From: an uncultured Hydrogenophaga sp.
Lineage (GTDB): Bacteria; Pseudomonadota; Gammaproteobacteria; Burkholderiales; Burkholderiaceae_C
Assembly (NCBI RefSeq): GCF_958439165.1
Contig: NZ_OY288126.1
Coordinates: 1-64,000, forward strand
DNA length: 64,000 bases
Direction of reading: 5' to 3'
Part shown: piece after piece, positions 1 through 9,250 of the stretch
How positions within the stretch are numbered: position 1 is the first letter of the stretch
Layout: each line of letters begins with the position of its first letter
Program-made: the position numbers and the translations under genes
The notes under the pieces: model-generated
Databases searched by the model: none
What the model was told of the DNA's origin: nothing
The model's input: only the letters and a program-made list of their open reading frames with translations

Positions 1-533
1 AGGCGGCGCGAGGCCACCGGCGGCAGGGGCAGGGGGATCTGCCGCACCAGCTGCTCCACCAGCCGGAATTCGCTGGCCGAGAGGCCGGCGAAGTCGGCGT
101 GGCGCAGGCGCTGCTGATCGCTGGCGGTCATGGCAGCGTCGAACTTCAGTTCGCTCTCGCGCCCGGCCTGCGGGTCGGCGGGTCGCGGGCGCGGCACGCT
201 CAGGGCTTCCTGCACCCGGGCCTTGCGGCGCACCGGGTTGGCCTTGGCCGCCTTGGGCAGCATCTGGCTGAGCAGCTGCTGCGCGATTTCGGGGTTGCGG
301 AAAAAGGCGTCGAACATTTCGTCGAACACCGCCATGTCGGTCTGGCGGCTGACCATCACGGTCTGAAGTGCTGCACGCAGGTCGTCGCGCCGGCCCACGC
401 CGCACAGCAGGGCGGCGTCGATGGCGGTGGCCATGCGCCGGCTGTCCATGGGAACACCGGCCCGCCGCAGCGCACGCCCGAAGGCGGTGATGTGGTCCGG
501 CAGCTTGCCGCTGCGCGCGTCACCCAGCCACAT
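1..533 (-). CDS. CoxE-like VWA-domain protein (partial, C-terminus outside window)
   Basis: The reading frame starts at 533 with MWLGDARSGKLPDHITAF and runs off the left edge, so only about 177 residues are visible. The visible part has the charged helical N-terminal region typical of CoxE-type proteins, including a VFDEMFDAFFRNPEI stretch. The VWA fold with its metal-site motif should lie beyond the edge and cannot be checked. The start overlaps nothing and lies 2 bases after the stop of the MoxR ATPase, which implies translational coupling. In cox clusters CoxD (ATPase) and CoxE (VWA) form a chaperone pair that matures the Mo/Cu or Mo site. The assignment rests on this order (S-L-M-D-E) plus the sequence type. 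Confidence 0.8.
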   Translation of the reverse strand, partial: MWLGDARSGKLPDHITAFGRALRRAGVPMDSRRMATAIDAALLCGVGRRDDLRAALQTVMVSRQTDMAVFDEMFDAFFRNPEIAQQLLSQMLPKAAKANPVRRKARVQEALSVPRPRPADPQAGRESELKFDAAMTASDQQRLRHADFAGLSASEFRLVEQLVRQIPLPLPPVASRR

Positions 534-535
534 GG

Positions 536-1444
536 TCAGCCCGCTTCCGGGGCCAGCAGCTGGTCGAGCATGGGCAGCAGGGCGGCCACGTCCTCGCGCT
601 GCTTGAACAGGATGCCGGCGGTGTCCTGGATGACCTCGGGGTCGAGCACCAGGGTGTCCAGAGCCACCAGGGCCTTGGCCCATTCCACGCTCTCGGCGAT
701 GCCGGGGCTGCGCTGGAAGGCATTGGCGAACGGCTGGTTGCGCAGTCGTGACACGAACTGCGTGACCTGTTCGGTCAGTGCGGCCGAGGCCTGCGGCACC
801 TGGCTGCGCACGATGGCGAGTTCGCGGTCACGGTCGGGATAGTCCAGCCACTGGTACAGGCAGCGTCGCTTGACCGCGTCGTTGAGGTCGCGGGTGCGGT
901 TGCTGGTCAGCAGCGTGAGCGGCGCGGCCTCGGCGCGGATGGTGCCGAGCTCGGGAATGGTCACCTGGTACTCGCCCAGGTACTCCAGCAGGAAGGCCTC
1001 GAAGGGTTCGTCGGCCCGGTCCACCTCGTCGATCAGCAACACGGCGCCGGGCGCCGGTGCCTGCAGCGCCTGCAGCAGCGGACGGCGGATCAGGTAACGC
1101 TCCTGGTAGACCTCGCGCTCGATCTGGTCCGGCGCAGCGCTGTGCCGGGCTGCATTCATGTGCAGCAGCTGGGCGGTGTGGTTCCACTCGTACAGCGCCT
1201 CGCGCTGTTCCATGCCGTCGTAGCACTGCAGGCGCAGCAGGGGGCGCGAAAGCACCGCCGACAGCGCCTTGGCCAGCTCGGTCTTGCCGACCCCCGGCTC
1301 GCCTTCCAGCAGCAGCGGACGCTGCAGCTTCAGGGCCAGGAAGACGGCGGTCACCAGCGAACGGGGCGCGTGGTAGCCCACGCCTTTCAGGGCGTGGGCC
1401 AACCCGTCGATCGATGCTGCAGGGGAGCTGCTCTCGACCGACAT
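536..1444 (-). CDS. MoxR-type AAA+ ATPase, CoxD-like
   Basis: 302-residue AAA+ protein. Walker A is EGEPGVGKTEL near residue 50, Walker B is LLIDEVDRAD, and sensor 1 lies in LLTSNRTRDL. This is the MoxR family, which acts with VWA proteins as metallo-enzyme maturation chaperones. I chose the start MSVESSSPAA at 1444 because it lies just after the stop of the FAD-subunit gene (1447). The longer in-frame extension overlaps that gene and reads as low-complexity arginine-rich shadow sequence. The neighbours point to maturation of the molybdenum hydroxylase encoded upstream; the exact reaction is inferred from cox systems such as that of Oligotropha. Confidence 0.88.
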   Translation of the reverse strand: MSVESSSPAASIDGLAHALKGVGYHAPRSLVTAVFLALKLQRPLLLEGEPGVGKTELAKALSAVLSRPLLRLQCYDGMEQREALYEWNHTAQLLHMNAARHSAAPDQIEREVYQERYLIRRPLLQALQAPAPGAVLLIDEVDRADEPFEAFLLEYLGEYQVTIPELGTIRAEAAPLTLLTSNRTRDLNDAVKRRCLYQWLDYPDRDRELAIVRSQVPQASAALTEQVTQFVSRLRNQPFANAFQRSPGIAESVEWAKALVALDTLVLDPEVIQDTAGILFKQREDVAALLPMLDQLLAPEAG

Positions 1445-1446
1445 CC

Positions 1447-2241
1447 TCAGTGCCCGTTGGCCATGGCCACGGCGCGCTGGGTCTGCACCCGCACCAGGTG
1501 GGCGCGGTACTCGGCGCTGGCGTGCAGGTCGCCGTTGCATTCACCGGCGTCGATGGTCACACCGGCCACGGCTTCGGGGGTGAAGCTCTTGCTCAGGGCC
1601 GCTTCCAGGCCGGCATGGCGGAACACGCCGTTGCCCGCACCGGTGATGGCAACGCGGGCGCCGGCATCGGTCTGGGCCACGAACACGCCCACCAGCGCAA
1701 AGCGCGAGGCCGGCTGGCGGAACTTGGCATAGGCCGCCTTTTTCGGGACCGGGAAGCGGATCGCGGTGATCAGTTCGCCCGGCTCCAGCGCGGTGGCGTA
1801 CATGCCGTGGAAGAAGCTGTCGGCCGCGATCTCGCGTCGGTCGGTGACGATGGTGGCACCCAGGGCCATCACGGCACTGGGGTAGCAGGCCGCTGGGTCG
1901 TTGTTGGCCACCGAGCCGCCCATCGTGCCCATGGCACGCACCTGGCGGTCACCGATCTGGCCGGCCAGGGCCGCCAGTCCGGGGATGGAGGCCTTGACGT
2001 CGGCGTTGCTGGCCACGTCCTCGTGGCGGGTCATGGCACCGATGACCAGTGAACCGCCGTCGCGGCGCACACCGCGCAGCTCGGGCACGTTGCGCAGGTC
2101 GACCAGGGCACCGGGCTGGGCCAGGCGCTGCTTGAGCGAGGCGATCAGGGTCTGGCCGCCGGCCAGGGCCTGTGCACCGGCGCCCACCAGGCGCTTGGCG
2201 TCCGAGAGGGACTGGGGTTGTTCCAGCGTGAATGCGTACAT
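1447..2241 (-). CDS. coxM: FAD-binding medium subunit of xanthine-dehydrogenase/CODH-family enzyme
   Basis: 264-residue flavoprotein subunit of a molybdenum hydroxylase. It has the FAD-binding PCMH-type N-terminus: AGGQTLIASLKQRLAQPGALVDL near residues 28-48 covers the AGG-x-TL motif, and TMGGSVANNDPAACYP is the second FAD loop. A CO-dehydrogenase flavoprotein C-terminal domain follows. It passes electrons from the 2Fe-2S subunit to the acceptor. The start MYAFTLEQP at 2241 is preceded by AGGAGA; an upstream ATG at 2289 would overlap coxL by about 30 bases and has no family support. It is the third gene of a tightly spaced operon, 17 bases after coxL. Confidence 0.9.
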   Translation of the reverse strand: MYAFTLEQPQSLSDAKRLVGAGAQALAGGQTLIASLKQRLAQPGALVDLRNVPELRGVRRDGGSLVIGAMTRHEDVASNADVKASIPGLAALAGQIGDRQVRAMGTMGGSVANNDPAACYPSAVMALGATIVTDRREIAADSFFHGMYATALEPGELITAIRFPVPKKAAYAKFRQPASRFALVGVFVAQTDAGARVAITGAGNGVFRHAGLEAALSKSFTPEAVAGVTIDAGECNGDLHASAEYRAHLVRVQTQRAVAMANGH

Positions 2242-2258
2242 GTGGGTCTCCTGTTGCG

Positions 2259-4640
2259 TCAGCCGCGTGCTTGTTGAATGGCCTGCCACACGCGGTGGGG
2301 CGTGGCGGGCATGTCCAGCTCCTTCACGCCGACCGGGGCCAGCGCGTCGAGCACGGCATTGATGACCGCCGGGGGCGAGCCGATGGCGCCGGCTTCACCG
2401 CAGCCCTTGGTGCCCAGCGGGTTGGTGGTGCAGGGGGTGCACACGTGCCCGATGGTGAAGTTGGGCATGTCGTCGGCGCGCGGCATGGTGTAGTCCATGA
2501 ACGAGCCGGTGACCAGCTGACCGGTCTCGCGGTCGTACACACAGTGCTCCAGCAGTGCCTGGCCGATGCCCTGCACCAGGCCGCCGTGCACCTGGCCCTC
2601 GACGATCATCGGGTTGATGATGGTGCCGAAGTCGTCCACGGCCGTGAAACGGTCCACCCGCACCTCGCCGGTGTTCGGATCGATCTCCACTTCGCAGATG
2701 TAGGTGCCGGCCGGGTAGGTGAAGTTGGTCGGGTCGTAGAACGCGGTTTCGTTCAGGCCCGGCTCCAGCTTGTCCAGCGGGTAGTTGTGCGGCACGTAGG
2801 CGGTCAGCGCCACCTGGCCGAAGGTCACCTTCTTGTCGGTGCCCTTCACGGTGAACTCGCCGTTGGCAAATTCGACGTCGGCGTCGCTGGTCTCCATCAG
2901 GTGGGCCGCGATCTTCTTGGCCTTGGCCTCGATCTTGTCGAGCGCCCGCATGATGGCCGCGCCACCCACCGAGATGGAGCGCGAGCCATAGGTGCCCATG
3001 CCGAAAGGCACGCGGCCGGTGTCGCCGTGCACGATGTCGACCTGCTGCGGGTCCAGGCCCAGGCGCGAGGCCACCACCTGCGCGAAGGTGGTCTCGTGGC
3101 CCTGGCCGTGGCTGTGCGAGCCGGTGAACACGGTCACGCTGCCGGTGGGGTGCACCCGCACCTCGCCGCACTCGAACAGACCGGCCCGTGCGCCCAGCGC
3201 GCCGGCGATGTTCGACGGTGCCAGGCCGCAGGCCTCGATGTAGCTGCTGTAGCCCACGCCGCGCAGCATGCCCTTGGCCTTGCTGGCTTCACGGCGGGCC
3301 GGGAAGCCGGCCAGGTCGGCCATCTCGTTGGCCTTGTTCAGGCAGGCATGGAAGTCACCGGTGTCGTACTGCAGGGCCACCGGCGTCTGGTACGGGAACT
3401 GGGTGATGAAGTTGCGGCGGCGAATCTCGTCCTGGCTCAGGCCCATCTCCCAGGCGGCGCGGCTGACGATGCGCTCCAGCAGGTAGGTGGCCTCGGGCCG
3501 GCCGGCACCGCGGTAGGCGTCCACCGGCGCGGTGTTGGTGAACCAGGCGTCGACCTCGACATAGACCTGCGGCGTCGTGTACTGGCCGGCCAGGAGCGTG
3601 GCGTACAGGATGGTCGGCACGGCCGTGGCGAAGGTGGACAGGTAGGCGCCCAGGTTGGCGTCGGTATGCACCCGCAGGCCCAGGAACTTGCCGTCCTTGT
3701 CCATGGCCAGTTCGGCATGGCTGACGTGGTCGCGTCCGTGGGCATCGCACAGGAAGGCCTCGCTGCGCTCGCAGGTCCACTTCACGGCGCAGTTGAGCTT
3801 GCGCGCGGCCCAGGTGACAGCCACATCTTCCGCATACAGGTAGATCTTGGCGCCGAAGCCGCCGCCCACGTCGGGGGCGATCACGCGCACCTTGTGCTCG
3901 GGCAGGCCCATGACGAAGGCGGTCAGGAGCAGTCGCTCGACGTGCGGGTTCTGGTTGGCCACATAGAGCGTGTACTCGTCGTTGGCGCGGCTGTAGGCAC
4001 CGATGGCCGAGCGCGGCTCGATCGGGTTGGGCGCCAGCCGGTTGTTGACCAGGTCGAGCCGGGTCACATGCGCGGCGTTGGCGAAGGTGGCGTCGGTGGC
4101 GGCCTTGTCGCCGATGGCCCACTTGTAGCAATGGTTGCCCGGAGCGGCGTCGTGCAGGCCCGGCGCACCGGCCTTCATGGCGTCGCGCACGTCGACCACG
4201 GCGGCCAGGGGCTCGTAGTCCACCTCGACCAGCTCGGCCGCGTTGCGCGCGTTTTCCAGGGTGTCGGCAATGACGATGGCCACATGGTCACCCACATAGC
4301 GCACCTTGCCCTGGGCCAGCACCGGGTGCGGCGGCTCCTTCATGGGCTGGCCGCTGGTGTCGGTGATCAGCCAGCCGCAGGGCAGTCCGGCGATGTTGTC
4401 CTTGGCCAGATCCTGGCCGTCGAACACGCCCACCACACCGTCGGCAGCCAGTGCGGCCGTCTTGTTGATGGAGCGGATGGCGGCATGCGCGTGCGGCGAA
4501 CGCACGAACACCGCGTGGCGCATGTTGGCCAGGGTGATGTCGTCGGTGTATTGACCGGCGCCGGTGAGGAAACGGTAGTCCTCCTTGCGGCGCAGGGGCT
4601 CCCCGATGTGGGGCAGCTTGGCGAAGTCGATGGCTCCCAT
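2259..4640 (-). CDS. coxL: Molybdopterin large subunit, form II CODH/xanthine-dehydrogenase family
   Basis: 793-residue molybdenum-binding subunit. It has the a/b-hammerhead N-terminus ([22 protein letters not shown]) and the pterin-binding glycine loop GGGFGAKIY. The active-site loop AYRGAGR lies at residues 375-381, and [13 protein letters not shown] near the C-terminus carries the catalytic glutamate. The AYRGAGR loop is the form II signature. True (form I) aerobic CO dehydrogenases carry AYXCSFR with the Cu-binding cysteine, which is absent here. So the enzyme is a Mo hydroxylase of uncertain substrate; CO oxidation has been claimed for some form II enzymes but not generally shown. The length matches the family. 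It follows coxS by 13 bases. Confidence 0.92.
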   Translation of the reverse strand: MGAIDFAKLPHIGEPLRRKEDYRFLTGAGQYTDDITLANMRHAVFVRSPHAHAAIRSINKTAALAADGVVGVFDGQDLAKDNIAGLPCGWLITDTSGQPMKEPPHPVLAQGKVRYVGDHVAIVIADTLENARNAAELVEVDYEPLAAVVDVRDAMKAGAPGLHDAAPGNHCYKWAIGDKAATDATFANAAHVTRLDLVNNRLAPNPIEPRSAIGAYSRANDEYTLYVANQNPHVERLLLTAFVMGLPEHKVRVIAPDVGGGFGAKIYLYAEDVAVTWAARKLNCAVKWTCERSEAFLCDAHGRDHVSHAELAMDKDGKFLGLRVHTDANLGAYLSTFATAVPTILYATLLAGQYTTPQVYVEVDAWFTNTAPVDAYRGAGRPEATYLLERIVSRAAWEMGLSQDEIRRRNFITQFPYQTPVALQYDTGDFHACLNKANEMADLAGFPARREASKAKGMLRGVGYSSYIEACGLAPSNIAGALGARAGLFECGEVRVHPTGSVTVFTGSHSHGQGHETTFAQVVASRLGLDPQQVDIVHGDTGRVPFGMGTYGSRSISVGGAAIMRALDKIEAKAKKIAAHLMETSDADVEFANGEFTVKGTDKKVTFGQVALTAYVPHNYPLDKLEPGLNETAFYDPTNFTYPAGTYICEVEIDPNTGEVRVDRFTAVDDFGTIINPMIVEGQVHGGLVQGIGQALLEHCVYDRETGQLVTGSFMDYTMPRADDMPNFTIGHVCTPCTTNPLGTKGCGEAGAIGSPPAVINAVLDALAPVGVKELDMPATPHRVWQAIQQARG

Positions 4641-4653
4641 GGTCGTGTCTCCT

Positions 4654-5121
4654 TCAGGCGGTCATGTTGGCGGCGCCCTGCTGCACGGCGCGCACGATGT
4701 TCTGGTAGCCGGTGCAGCGGCAGATGTTGCCCTCCAGACCCTCGCGGATCTGCGCCTCGGTGGCGCCGGGATGGGTCTTGCACAGGTGCACGGCGCTCAT
4801 GACCATGCCGGGGGTGCAGAAGCCGCACTGCAGGCCATGGCACTCCTTGAAGGCGGCCTGCATCGGGTGCATGGTGCCGTCGGGGGCGGCCAGGCCCTCG
4901 ATGGTGGAAATGCTGGCGCCGGCCATCTGGCCGACCAGCACGTTGCACGATTTGACGGCGCGTCCGTCCACCAGCACGGTGCAGGCGCCGCATTGCGCGG
5001 TGTCGCAGCCGACGTGGGTGCCGGTGAGCTTGAGGTGTTCGCGCAGGGCCTGCACCAGCAGGGTGTTGGGGGCGGCATCAATCGTCACGGCTTTGCCGTT
5101 GACGGTCATCTGGACGGGCAT
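4654..5121 (-). CDS. coxS: 2Fe-2S small subunit of CODH/xanthine-dehydrogenase family
   Basis: 155-residue iron-sulfur subunit with two 2Fe-2S clusters. The N-terminal plant-ferredoxin type motif is [16 protein letters not shown] near residues 38-53 and is followed by a fourth cysteine in KSCNVL. The C-terminal helical domain carries [10 protein letters not shown] and CRCTGYQNI. It relays electrons from the Mo site to the FAD subunit. It is the first gene of the minus-strand operon S-L-M-D-E and is preceded by an AGGAGACAG ribosome site. It diverges from the aldehyde oxidoreductase operon across 414 bases. Confidence 0.95.
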   Translation of the reverse strand: MPVQMTVNGKAVTIDAAPNTLLVQALREHLKLTGTHVGCDTAQCGACTVLVDGRAVKSCNVLVGQMAGASISTIEGLAAPDGTMHPMQAAFKECHGLQCGFCTPGMVMSAVHLCKTHPGATEAQIREGLEGNICRCTGYQNIVRAVQQGAANMTA

Positions 5122-5391
5122 GGCTGTCTCCTGTGTGTCCGGGTTGTCGACAGCCGGAGTGAAGCACGCTGATTCACCGGCGAATTACGTGCAAACCCTC
5201 AATTCGCACGCCAATTCCGATTCATTCTCAATTTGCTACAGATGCCCTTTGAATTGAGTTATGAATTAGATCCGCAGGTTCAATTGGATTTCAATCGGAT
5301 TGGATATGAAGAAATTACATAAGTGGAATGGCGCGCGCGGTTGGGCAGCTTCCGCCGGCCGGCGAGGCGATTTCTCAGGGGCTGCGGGCTT

Positions 5392-5406
5392 GTCTCAAAC
5401 TGAGAC
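5392..5406. promoter_or_regulatory. Inverted repeat upstream of aorA, candidate operator
   Basis: GTCTCA-AAC-TGAGAC is a perfect 6-bp inverted repeat with a 3-base centre, 130 bases before the aorA start. That spacing fits an upstream activator or operator site. No named factor can be assigned. Confidence 0.4.
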
Positions 5407-5428
5407 TTTTTGGCTGTCGTGGGGTGTA

Positions 5429-5445
5429 TCAGGGGTAAACCCTGA
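5429..5445. promoter_or_regulatory. Inverted repeat TCAGGG-N5-CCCTGA, candidate operator
   Basis: A perfect 6-bp inverted repeat with a 5-base spacer, 90 bases before aorA. A related string, TCAGGGTTAACCC, occurs at 30918-30930 upstream of ompA, so the same type of regulator could be involved. That similarity is seen in the sequence; any shared control is inference. Confidence 0.4.
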
Positions 5446-5535
5446 AGATGAACGGGCTTTGTCACCGAACAATCGTATGAAGAGGTCAGCATAGGTAGCA
5501 GTCGCGGCCGATCTCTGCCCCACCTGGAGACACAG

Positions 5536-6012
5536 ATGCAAAAAATCCTTCACATCAACCCGGACAAGTGCACCGGCTGCCTGCAGTGCGAGATGGCGTG
5601 TTCCTTCGAGAACTACGGCACCTATGCCACTTCCAAGTCGCGCATCAAGGTGTTCGACTTCCATCACACCGGCAAGAAGGTCCCGTACACCTGCACCCAG
5701 TGCGACGAAGCCTGGTGCCTGCATGCCTGCCCGGTGGAGGCCATCACGGTGGACAAGGCCACCGGCGCCAAGGTGGTGAACGAGACGACCTGTGTCGGCT
5801 GCAAGGTGTGCACCATCGCCTGCCCGTTCGGCACCATCAACTACGTCCAGGAAACCGGCAAGGTGCAGAAGTGCGACCTGTGCGGTGGCGACCCGGCCTG
5901 CGCCGAAGCCTGCCCGACCAGCGCCATCACCTTCATCGACGCCAACTGGACCGGCATCGACAAGATGAAGCAGTGGGCCGACAAGCTGGGCAACCAGCCG
6001 TCCGCAGCCTGA
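5536..6012 (+). CDS. aorA: Polyferredoxin subunit of aldehyde oxidoreductase (AorA-type)
   Basis: 158-residue ferredoxin with four cysteine clusters, enough for four 4Fe-4S centres: CTGCLQCEMAC (from about residue 13), CTQCDEAWCLHACP, CVGCKVCTIACP and CDLCGGDPACAEACP. In the Aromatoleum AorABC enzyme the equivalent subunit wires the tungsten subunit to the flavin subunit, and AorAB units stack along it into filaments. The same gene order here (ferredoxin, AOR, FAD oxidoreductase, MoaD-like) supports the same role. It is the first gene of the operon, with a CACCTGGAGA ribosome site just upstream. Confidence 0.88.
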   Translation: MQKILHINPDKCTGCLQCEMACSFENYGTYATSKSRIKVFDFHHTGKKVPYTCTQCDEAWCLHACPVEAITVDKATGAKVVNETTCVGCKVCTIACPFGTINYVQETGKVQKCDLCGGDPACAEACPTSAITFIDANWTGIDKMKQWADKLGNQPSAA

Positions 6013-6040
6013 TCACCAGTCATATACAAGGAGCCAACAC

Positions 6041-7888
6041 ATGTCTTGGGCTGGAAAAATCCTCCGCGTCAACCTGACCGCGGGCACCGTCAAAACCGAA
6101 CCGCTGAACATGGAGTGGGCCCGTTCCTACCTGGGTTCTCGCGGACTGGGCAGCAAATACCTGATCAGCGAAGTCGACCCGAAGGTCGATCCGCTGGCGG
6201 CCGAGAACAAGCTGATCTGGGCCACCGGCCCACTGACCGGCACCATGGCCTCCACCGGCGGCCGCTACACCGTCATCACCAAGGGCCCGCTGACCGGCGC
6301 CATCGCCTGCTCCAACTCGGGCGGCTACTGGGGCGCCGAGCTCAAGATGGCCGGCTGGGACATGGTCATCGTCGAAGGCCAGTCGGCCAAGCCGGTGTAC
6401 CTCTACATCAATGACGACGTCGCCGAGCTGCGCGACGCCTCGCACCTGTGGGGCCAGACCGTCTGGAAGACCGAGGAAATCCTCAAGACCTCGCTGCAGG
6501 ATCCGCTGGTGCGCGTGTCGTCCATCGGCCAGGCCGGCGAGAACCAGGTGCTGTACGCGGCCATCGTGAACGACCTGCACCGCGCTGCCGGCCGTTCGGG
6601 CGTGGGCGCCGTGATGGGCAGCAAGAACCTCAAGGCCATTGCGGTGCGTGGCACCAAGGGCGTGGGCAACATCCGCGACCCCAAGGCCTTCATGAAGGCG
6701 ACCTTCGAAAAGAAGAAGATCCTGGCCGAGAACGCGGTCACCGGTCAGGGCCTGCCTGCCTACGGCACCCAGGTGCTGATGAACGTGATCAACGAGATCG
6801 GTGCGCTGCCCACCCGCAATCACCGTGACGTGCAGTTCGAAGGCGCCAAGGACATCTCGGCCGAAGCCATGGTCACCCCGCGCGAGAGCGACGGCAAGAA
6901 GCACCTGGTGACCAACCAGGCCTGCTTCGGCTGCACCATCGCCTGCGGCCGCATCAGCAAGATGGACGAGAACCACTTCACCGTGCAGAACAAGCCGCAG
7001 TACTGGGGCGCCAACGGCGGCCTGGAGTACGAAGCGGCCTGGGCACTGGGCGCCGCCAACGGCGTGAACGATCTGGAAGCCCTGCAGTACGCCAACCTGC
7101 TCTGCAACGAATACGGCATGGACCCGATCAGCTTCGGTGCCACCGTGGGCGCCGTGATGGAGCTCTACGAGATGGGCGTGTTGAGCAAGGAGCAGATCGG
7201 TGTGGATGCACCGTTCGGCTCGGCCGCAGCACTGGCCGCCTTTGCCGAGATGACCGGCCGGGGCGAAGGCTTCGGCAAGGAGATCGGCATGGGCTCGGCC
7301 CGCCTGACGAAGAAGTACGGCCACCCCGACCTGTCGATGAGCGTCAAGGGCCAGGAATTCCCGGCCTACGACGGTCGCGCCATCCAGGGCATCGGCCTGG
7401 CTTATGCCACCTCCAACCGCGGCGCCTGCCACCTGCGCGGCTACACTATCGCTTCTGAAGTGCTGGGCATCCCGGTCAAGACCGATCCGGTCGAGAGCGA
7501 GGGCAAGCCGGAACTGGTGAAGGCCTTCCAGGACGCCACCGCCGCCTTCGACTCGTCGGGCCTGTGCGTGTTCACCACCTTCGCCTGGGGCGTGGCCGAC
7601 CTGGCACCCCAGCTGCAGGCCGCCTGCAACGAAGAGTTCACCACCGAAGAGCTGGAGAAGATCGGCGAGCGCATCTGGAACATGGAGCGCGAGTTCAACA
7701 ACGCCGCCGGCTTCACCGCCAAGGACGACTCGCTGCCCAAGCGCCTGCTGACCGAAGCCGCCAAGACCGGCGCCTCCAAGGGCATGGTCAGCAAGCTGCC
7801 GGAAATGCTGCCCAAGTACTACGCCGTGCGCGGCTGGGATCCGGAAGGCCGCCCCACCGCCGAGACCAAGCAGCGCCTGAGCCTGTGA
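6041..7888 (+). CDS. aorB: Tungsten-dependent aldehyde:ferredoxin oxidoreductase catalytic subunit
   Basis: 615 residues, the usual AOR length. The start MSWAGKILRVNLTAG is typical. Cluster cysteines are C295, C298 and C302 (ACFGCTIAC) with the fourth, C509, in SSGLCVF. The N-terminal domain GPLTGTMASTGGRY binds the bis-pterin cofactor. The family oxidises aldehydes to acids with tungsten (some members use Mo) and can run in reverse. Metal choice cannot be read from sequence. It follows aorA by 28 bases, with an AAGGAG ribosome site. A MoaD-like gene in the operon suggests dedicated pterin sulfuration. Confidence 0.94.
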   Translation: MSWAGKILRVNLTAGTVKTEPLNMEWARSYLGSRGLGSKYLISEVDPKVDPLAAENKLIWATGPLTGTMASTGGRYTVITKGPLTGAIACSNSGGYWGAELKMAGWDMVIVEGQSAKPVYLYINDDVAELRDASHLWGQTVWKTEEILKTSLQDPLVRVSSIGQAGENQVLYAAIVNDLHRAAGRSGVGAVMGSKNLKAIAVRGTKGVGNIRDPKAFMKATFEKKKILAENAVTGQGLPAYGTQVLMNVINEIGALPTRNHRDVQFEGAKDISAEAMVTPRESDGKKHLVTNQACFGCTIACGRISKMDENHFTVQNKPQYWGANGGLEYEAAWALGAANGVNDLEALQYANLLCNEYGMDPISFGATVGAVMELYEMGVLSKEQIGVDAPFGSAAALAAFAEMTGRGEGFGKEIGMGSARLTKKYGHPDLSMSVKGQEFPAYDGRAIQGIGLAYATSNRGACHLRGYTIASEVLGIPVKTDPVESEGKPELVKAFQDATAAFDSSGLCVFTTFAWGVADLAPQLQAACNEEFTTEELEKIGERIWNMEREFNNAAGFTAKDDSLPKRLLTEAAKTGASKGMVSKLPEMLPKYYAVRGWDPEGRPTAETKQRLSL

Positions 7889-7924
7889 GGGCGACAGCCC
7901 TCGTGCGTTCAGTCTGAACCCCGA

Positions 7925-7948
7925 GGGGGCAGTCCTGGTGCTGCCCCC
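7925..7948 (+). terminator. Hairpin between aorB and aorC
   Basis: GGGGGCAG and CTGCCCCC pair perfectly around an 8-base loop, followed by only three Ts. It lies in the 82-base gap before aorC. It could be a weak terminator, or a stabiliser that raises aorAB transcript over aorC, which fits an enzyme needing more AorAB than AorC. Confidence 0.5.
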
Positions 7949-7970
7949 TTTGTCATTTCCGGAGACCTCC

Positions 7971-9248
7971 ATGCACCACGTCATCCTCGGCGCCGGCCCG
8001 GCCGGCGTCATTGCCGCCGAAACCATCCGCAAGCATGCCCCGGCCGACACCATCACCGTGGTGGGCGACGAGCCCGAGCCGCCGTATTCGCGCATGGCCA
8101 TCCCCTACCTGCTGATCGGCAACATCCAGGAGGCCGGCACCTACCTGCGCAAGAGCGCCGCGCACTTTGCCAACCTGCGCATCACCCAGGTGGGCGCCAA
8201 GGCACAGAAGGTCGATGCCGCCGCCCGCACCTTGGCACTCGACAACGGCCAGACCCTGAAGTTCGACCGCCTGTTGATTGCCACCGGCTCGCACCCGGTG
8301 CGCCCGCCGATCGCCGGCATGGACCTGCCTGGCGTGCACCCCTGCTGGACGCTGGAAGACGCCCGCAACATCATGAAGCTGGCCCAGCCTGGCGCCAAGG
8401 TGCTGCAGATGGGCGCCGGCTTCATCGGCTGCATCATCATGGAAGCCCTCAAGCAGCGCGGTGTGGAACTCTCCGTGGTGGAGATGGGTGACCGCATGGT
8501 GCCCCGCATGATGGGACCGACCGCCGGCGGCATGATCAAGGACTGGTGCGAGACCAAGGGTGTGAAGGTCTACACCGGGACCCGGGTCAAGGCCATCGAG
8601 GCAGCCGGCCGAGGCCTGAACGTGAAGCTGGGCAACGGGCAGACGGTCGAGGCCGACCTGGTCATCAGCGCCACCGGCGTGCGCCCGGCCATCGGCTTCC
8701 TGAAGGATTCCGGCATCACCTGCCTGCAGGGCGTGCTGACCGACGAGCACCTGCAGACCAACGTGCCCGGCATCTACGCCGCTGGCGACTGCGCCGAGGC
8801 TTTCGACAAGGTCAGCGGCAAGACCATCGTCAGCGCCATCCAGCCCAATGCGGCCGAGCAGGCGCGCGTGGCGGCGCTCAACATGGTGGGCCAGCGGGCC
8901 GACCTCAAGGGCGTGACCCAGATCAACGTGCTCGACACGCTGGGCATGATCTCCACCAGCTTCGGCAACTGGGAAGGCGTGGCCGGGGGCGAGCATGTCG
9001 AGCTGACCGACAAGGCCAGCGGCCGTCACCTGAGCCTGCAGTTCAAGGACGATGTGATGGTGGGCTGCAACTCGGTCGGCTGGACCGAGCATGTGGGTGT
9101 GATGCGCGGCCTGGTCGAAGGCCAGGTGCGGCTGGGCGAATGGAAGCACCGCCTCATGGAGGATCCGACCAAGCTCATGGACGCCTACCTGGCGGCTGCC
9201 CAGGCGCAGGGACAATGGGCGGGCGCTGCCGACGAGCGCCGACGTTGA
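7971..9248 (+). CDS. aorC: FAD/NAD-dependent oxidoreductase subunit of aldehyde oxidoreductase (AorC-type)
   Basis: 425 residues. It has two dinucleotide folds: VILGAGPAGVIAAETI at the N-terminus (FAD) and KVLQMGAGFIGCIIMEAL near residue 145 (NAD(P)H). The third conserved FAD motif is GIYAAGDCAEAF near residue 268. It belongs to the pyridine nucleotide-disulfide oxidoreductase class and should couple AOR electrons to NAD(H), as AorC does. I chose MHHVILG at 7971 because it has GGAGA at proper distance; the upstream alternative lies inside the hairpin region. It overlaps nothing and ends two bases before the MoaD-like gene. Confidence 0.88.
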   Translation: MHHVILGAGPAGVIAAETIRKHAPADTITVVGDEPEPPYSRMAIPYLLIGNIQEAGTYLRKSAAHFANLRITQVGAKAQKVDAAARTLALDNGQTLKFDRLLIATGSHPVRPPIAGMDLPGVHPCWTLEDARNIMKLAQPGAKVLQMGAGFIGCIIMEALKQRGVELSVVEMGDRMVPRMMGPTAGGMIKDWCETKGVKVYTGTRVKAIEAAGRGLNVKLGNGQTVEADLVISATGVRPAIGFLKDSGITCLQGVLTDEHLQTNVPGIYAAGDCAEAFDKVSGKTIVSAIQPNAAEQARVAALNMVGQRADLKGVTQINVLDTLGMISTSFGNWEGVAGGEHVELTDKASGRHLSLQFKDDVMVGCNSVGWTEHVGVMRGLVEGQVRLGEWKHRLMEDPTKLMDAYLAAAQAQGQWAGAADERRR

Positions 9249-9250
9249 CC

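Larger units (their letters stand above)
5122..5535. promoter_or_regulatory. Divergent control region between cox-like and aor operons
   Basis: No convincing gene lies in these 414 bases. The half nearest coxS is AT-rich for this genome and holds several CAATT/AATTG blocks. Within it are a one-turn direct repeat (5281-5301, CAATTGGATT and CAATCGGATT, 11 bases apart), a perfect inverted repeat GTCTCA-AAC-TGAGAC (5392-5406) and a second, TCAGGG-GTAAA-CCCTGA (5429-5445). These look like sites for dimeric regulators. No regulator gene lies beside it in the window. Which operon each site serves is inference from position; the two inverted repeats are nearer aorA. Confidence 0.55.

Noticed and set aside
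2232..4802. Very long open frame on the plus strand opposite coxL
   Set aside because: It is the mirror frame of a clear molybdenum subunit gene; its protein is rich in H, G, V, R with no domain. High GC gives many such shadows in this window.
5198..5214. Sigma-54-like element on the minus strand before coxS (TTGGCGTGCGAATTGAG)
   Set aside because: The -24 GG is present, but the -12 GC is replaced by GA and two other key bases differ.
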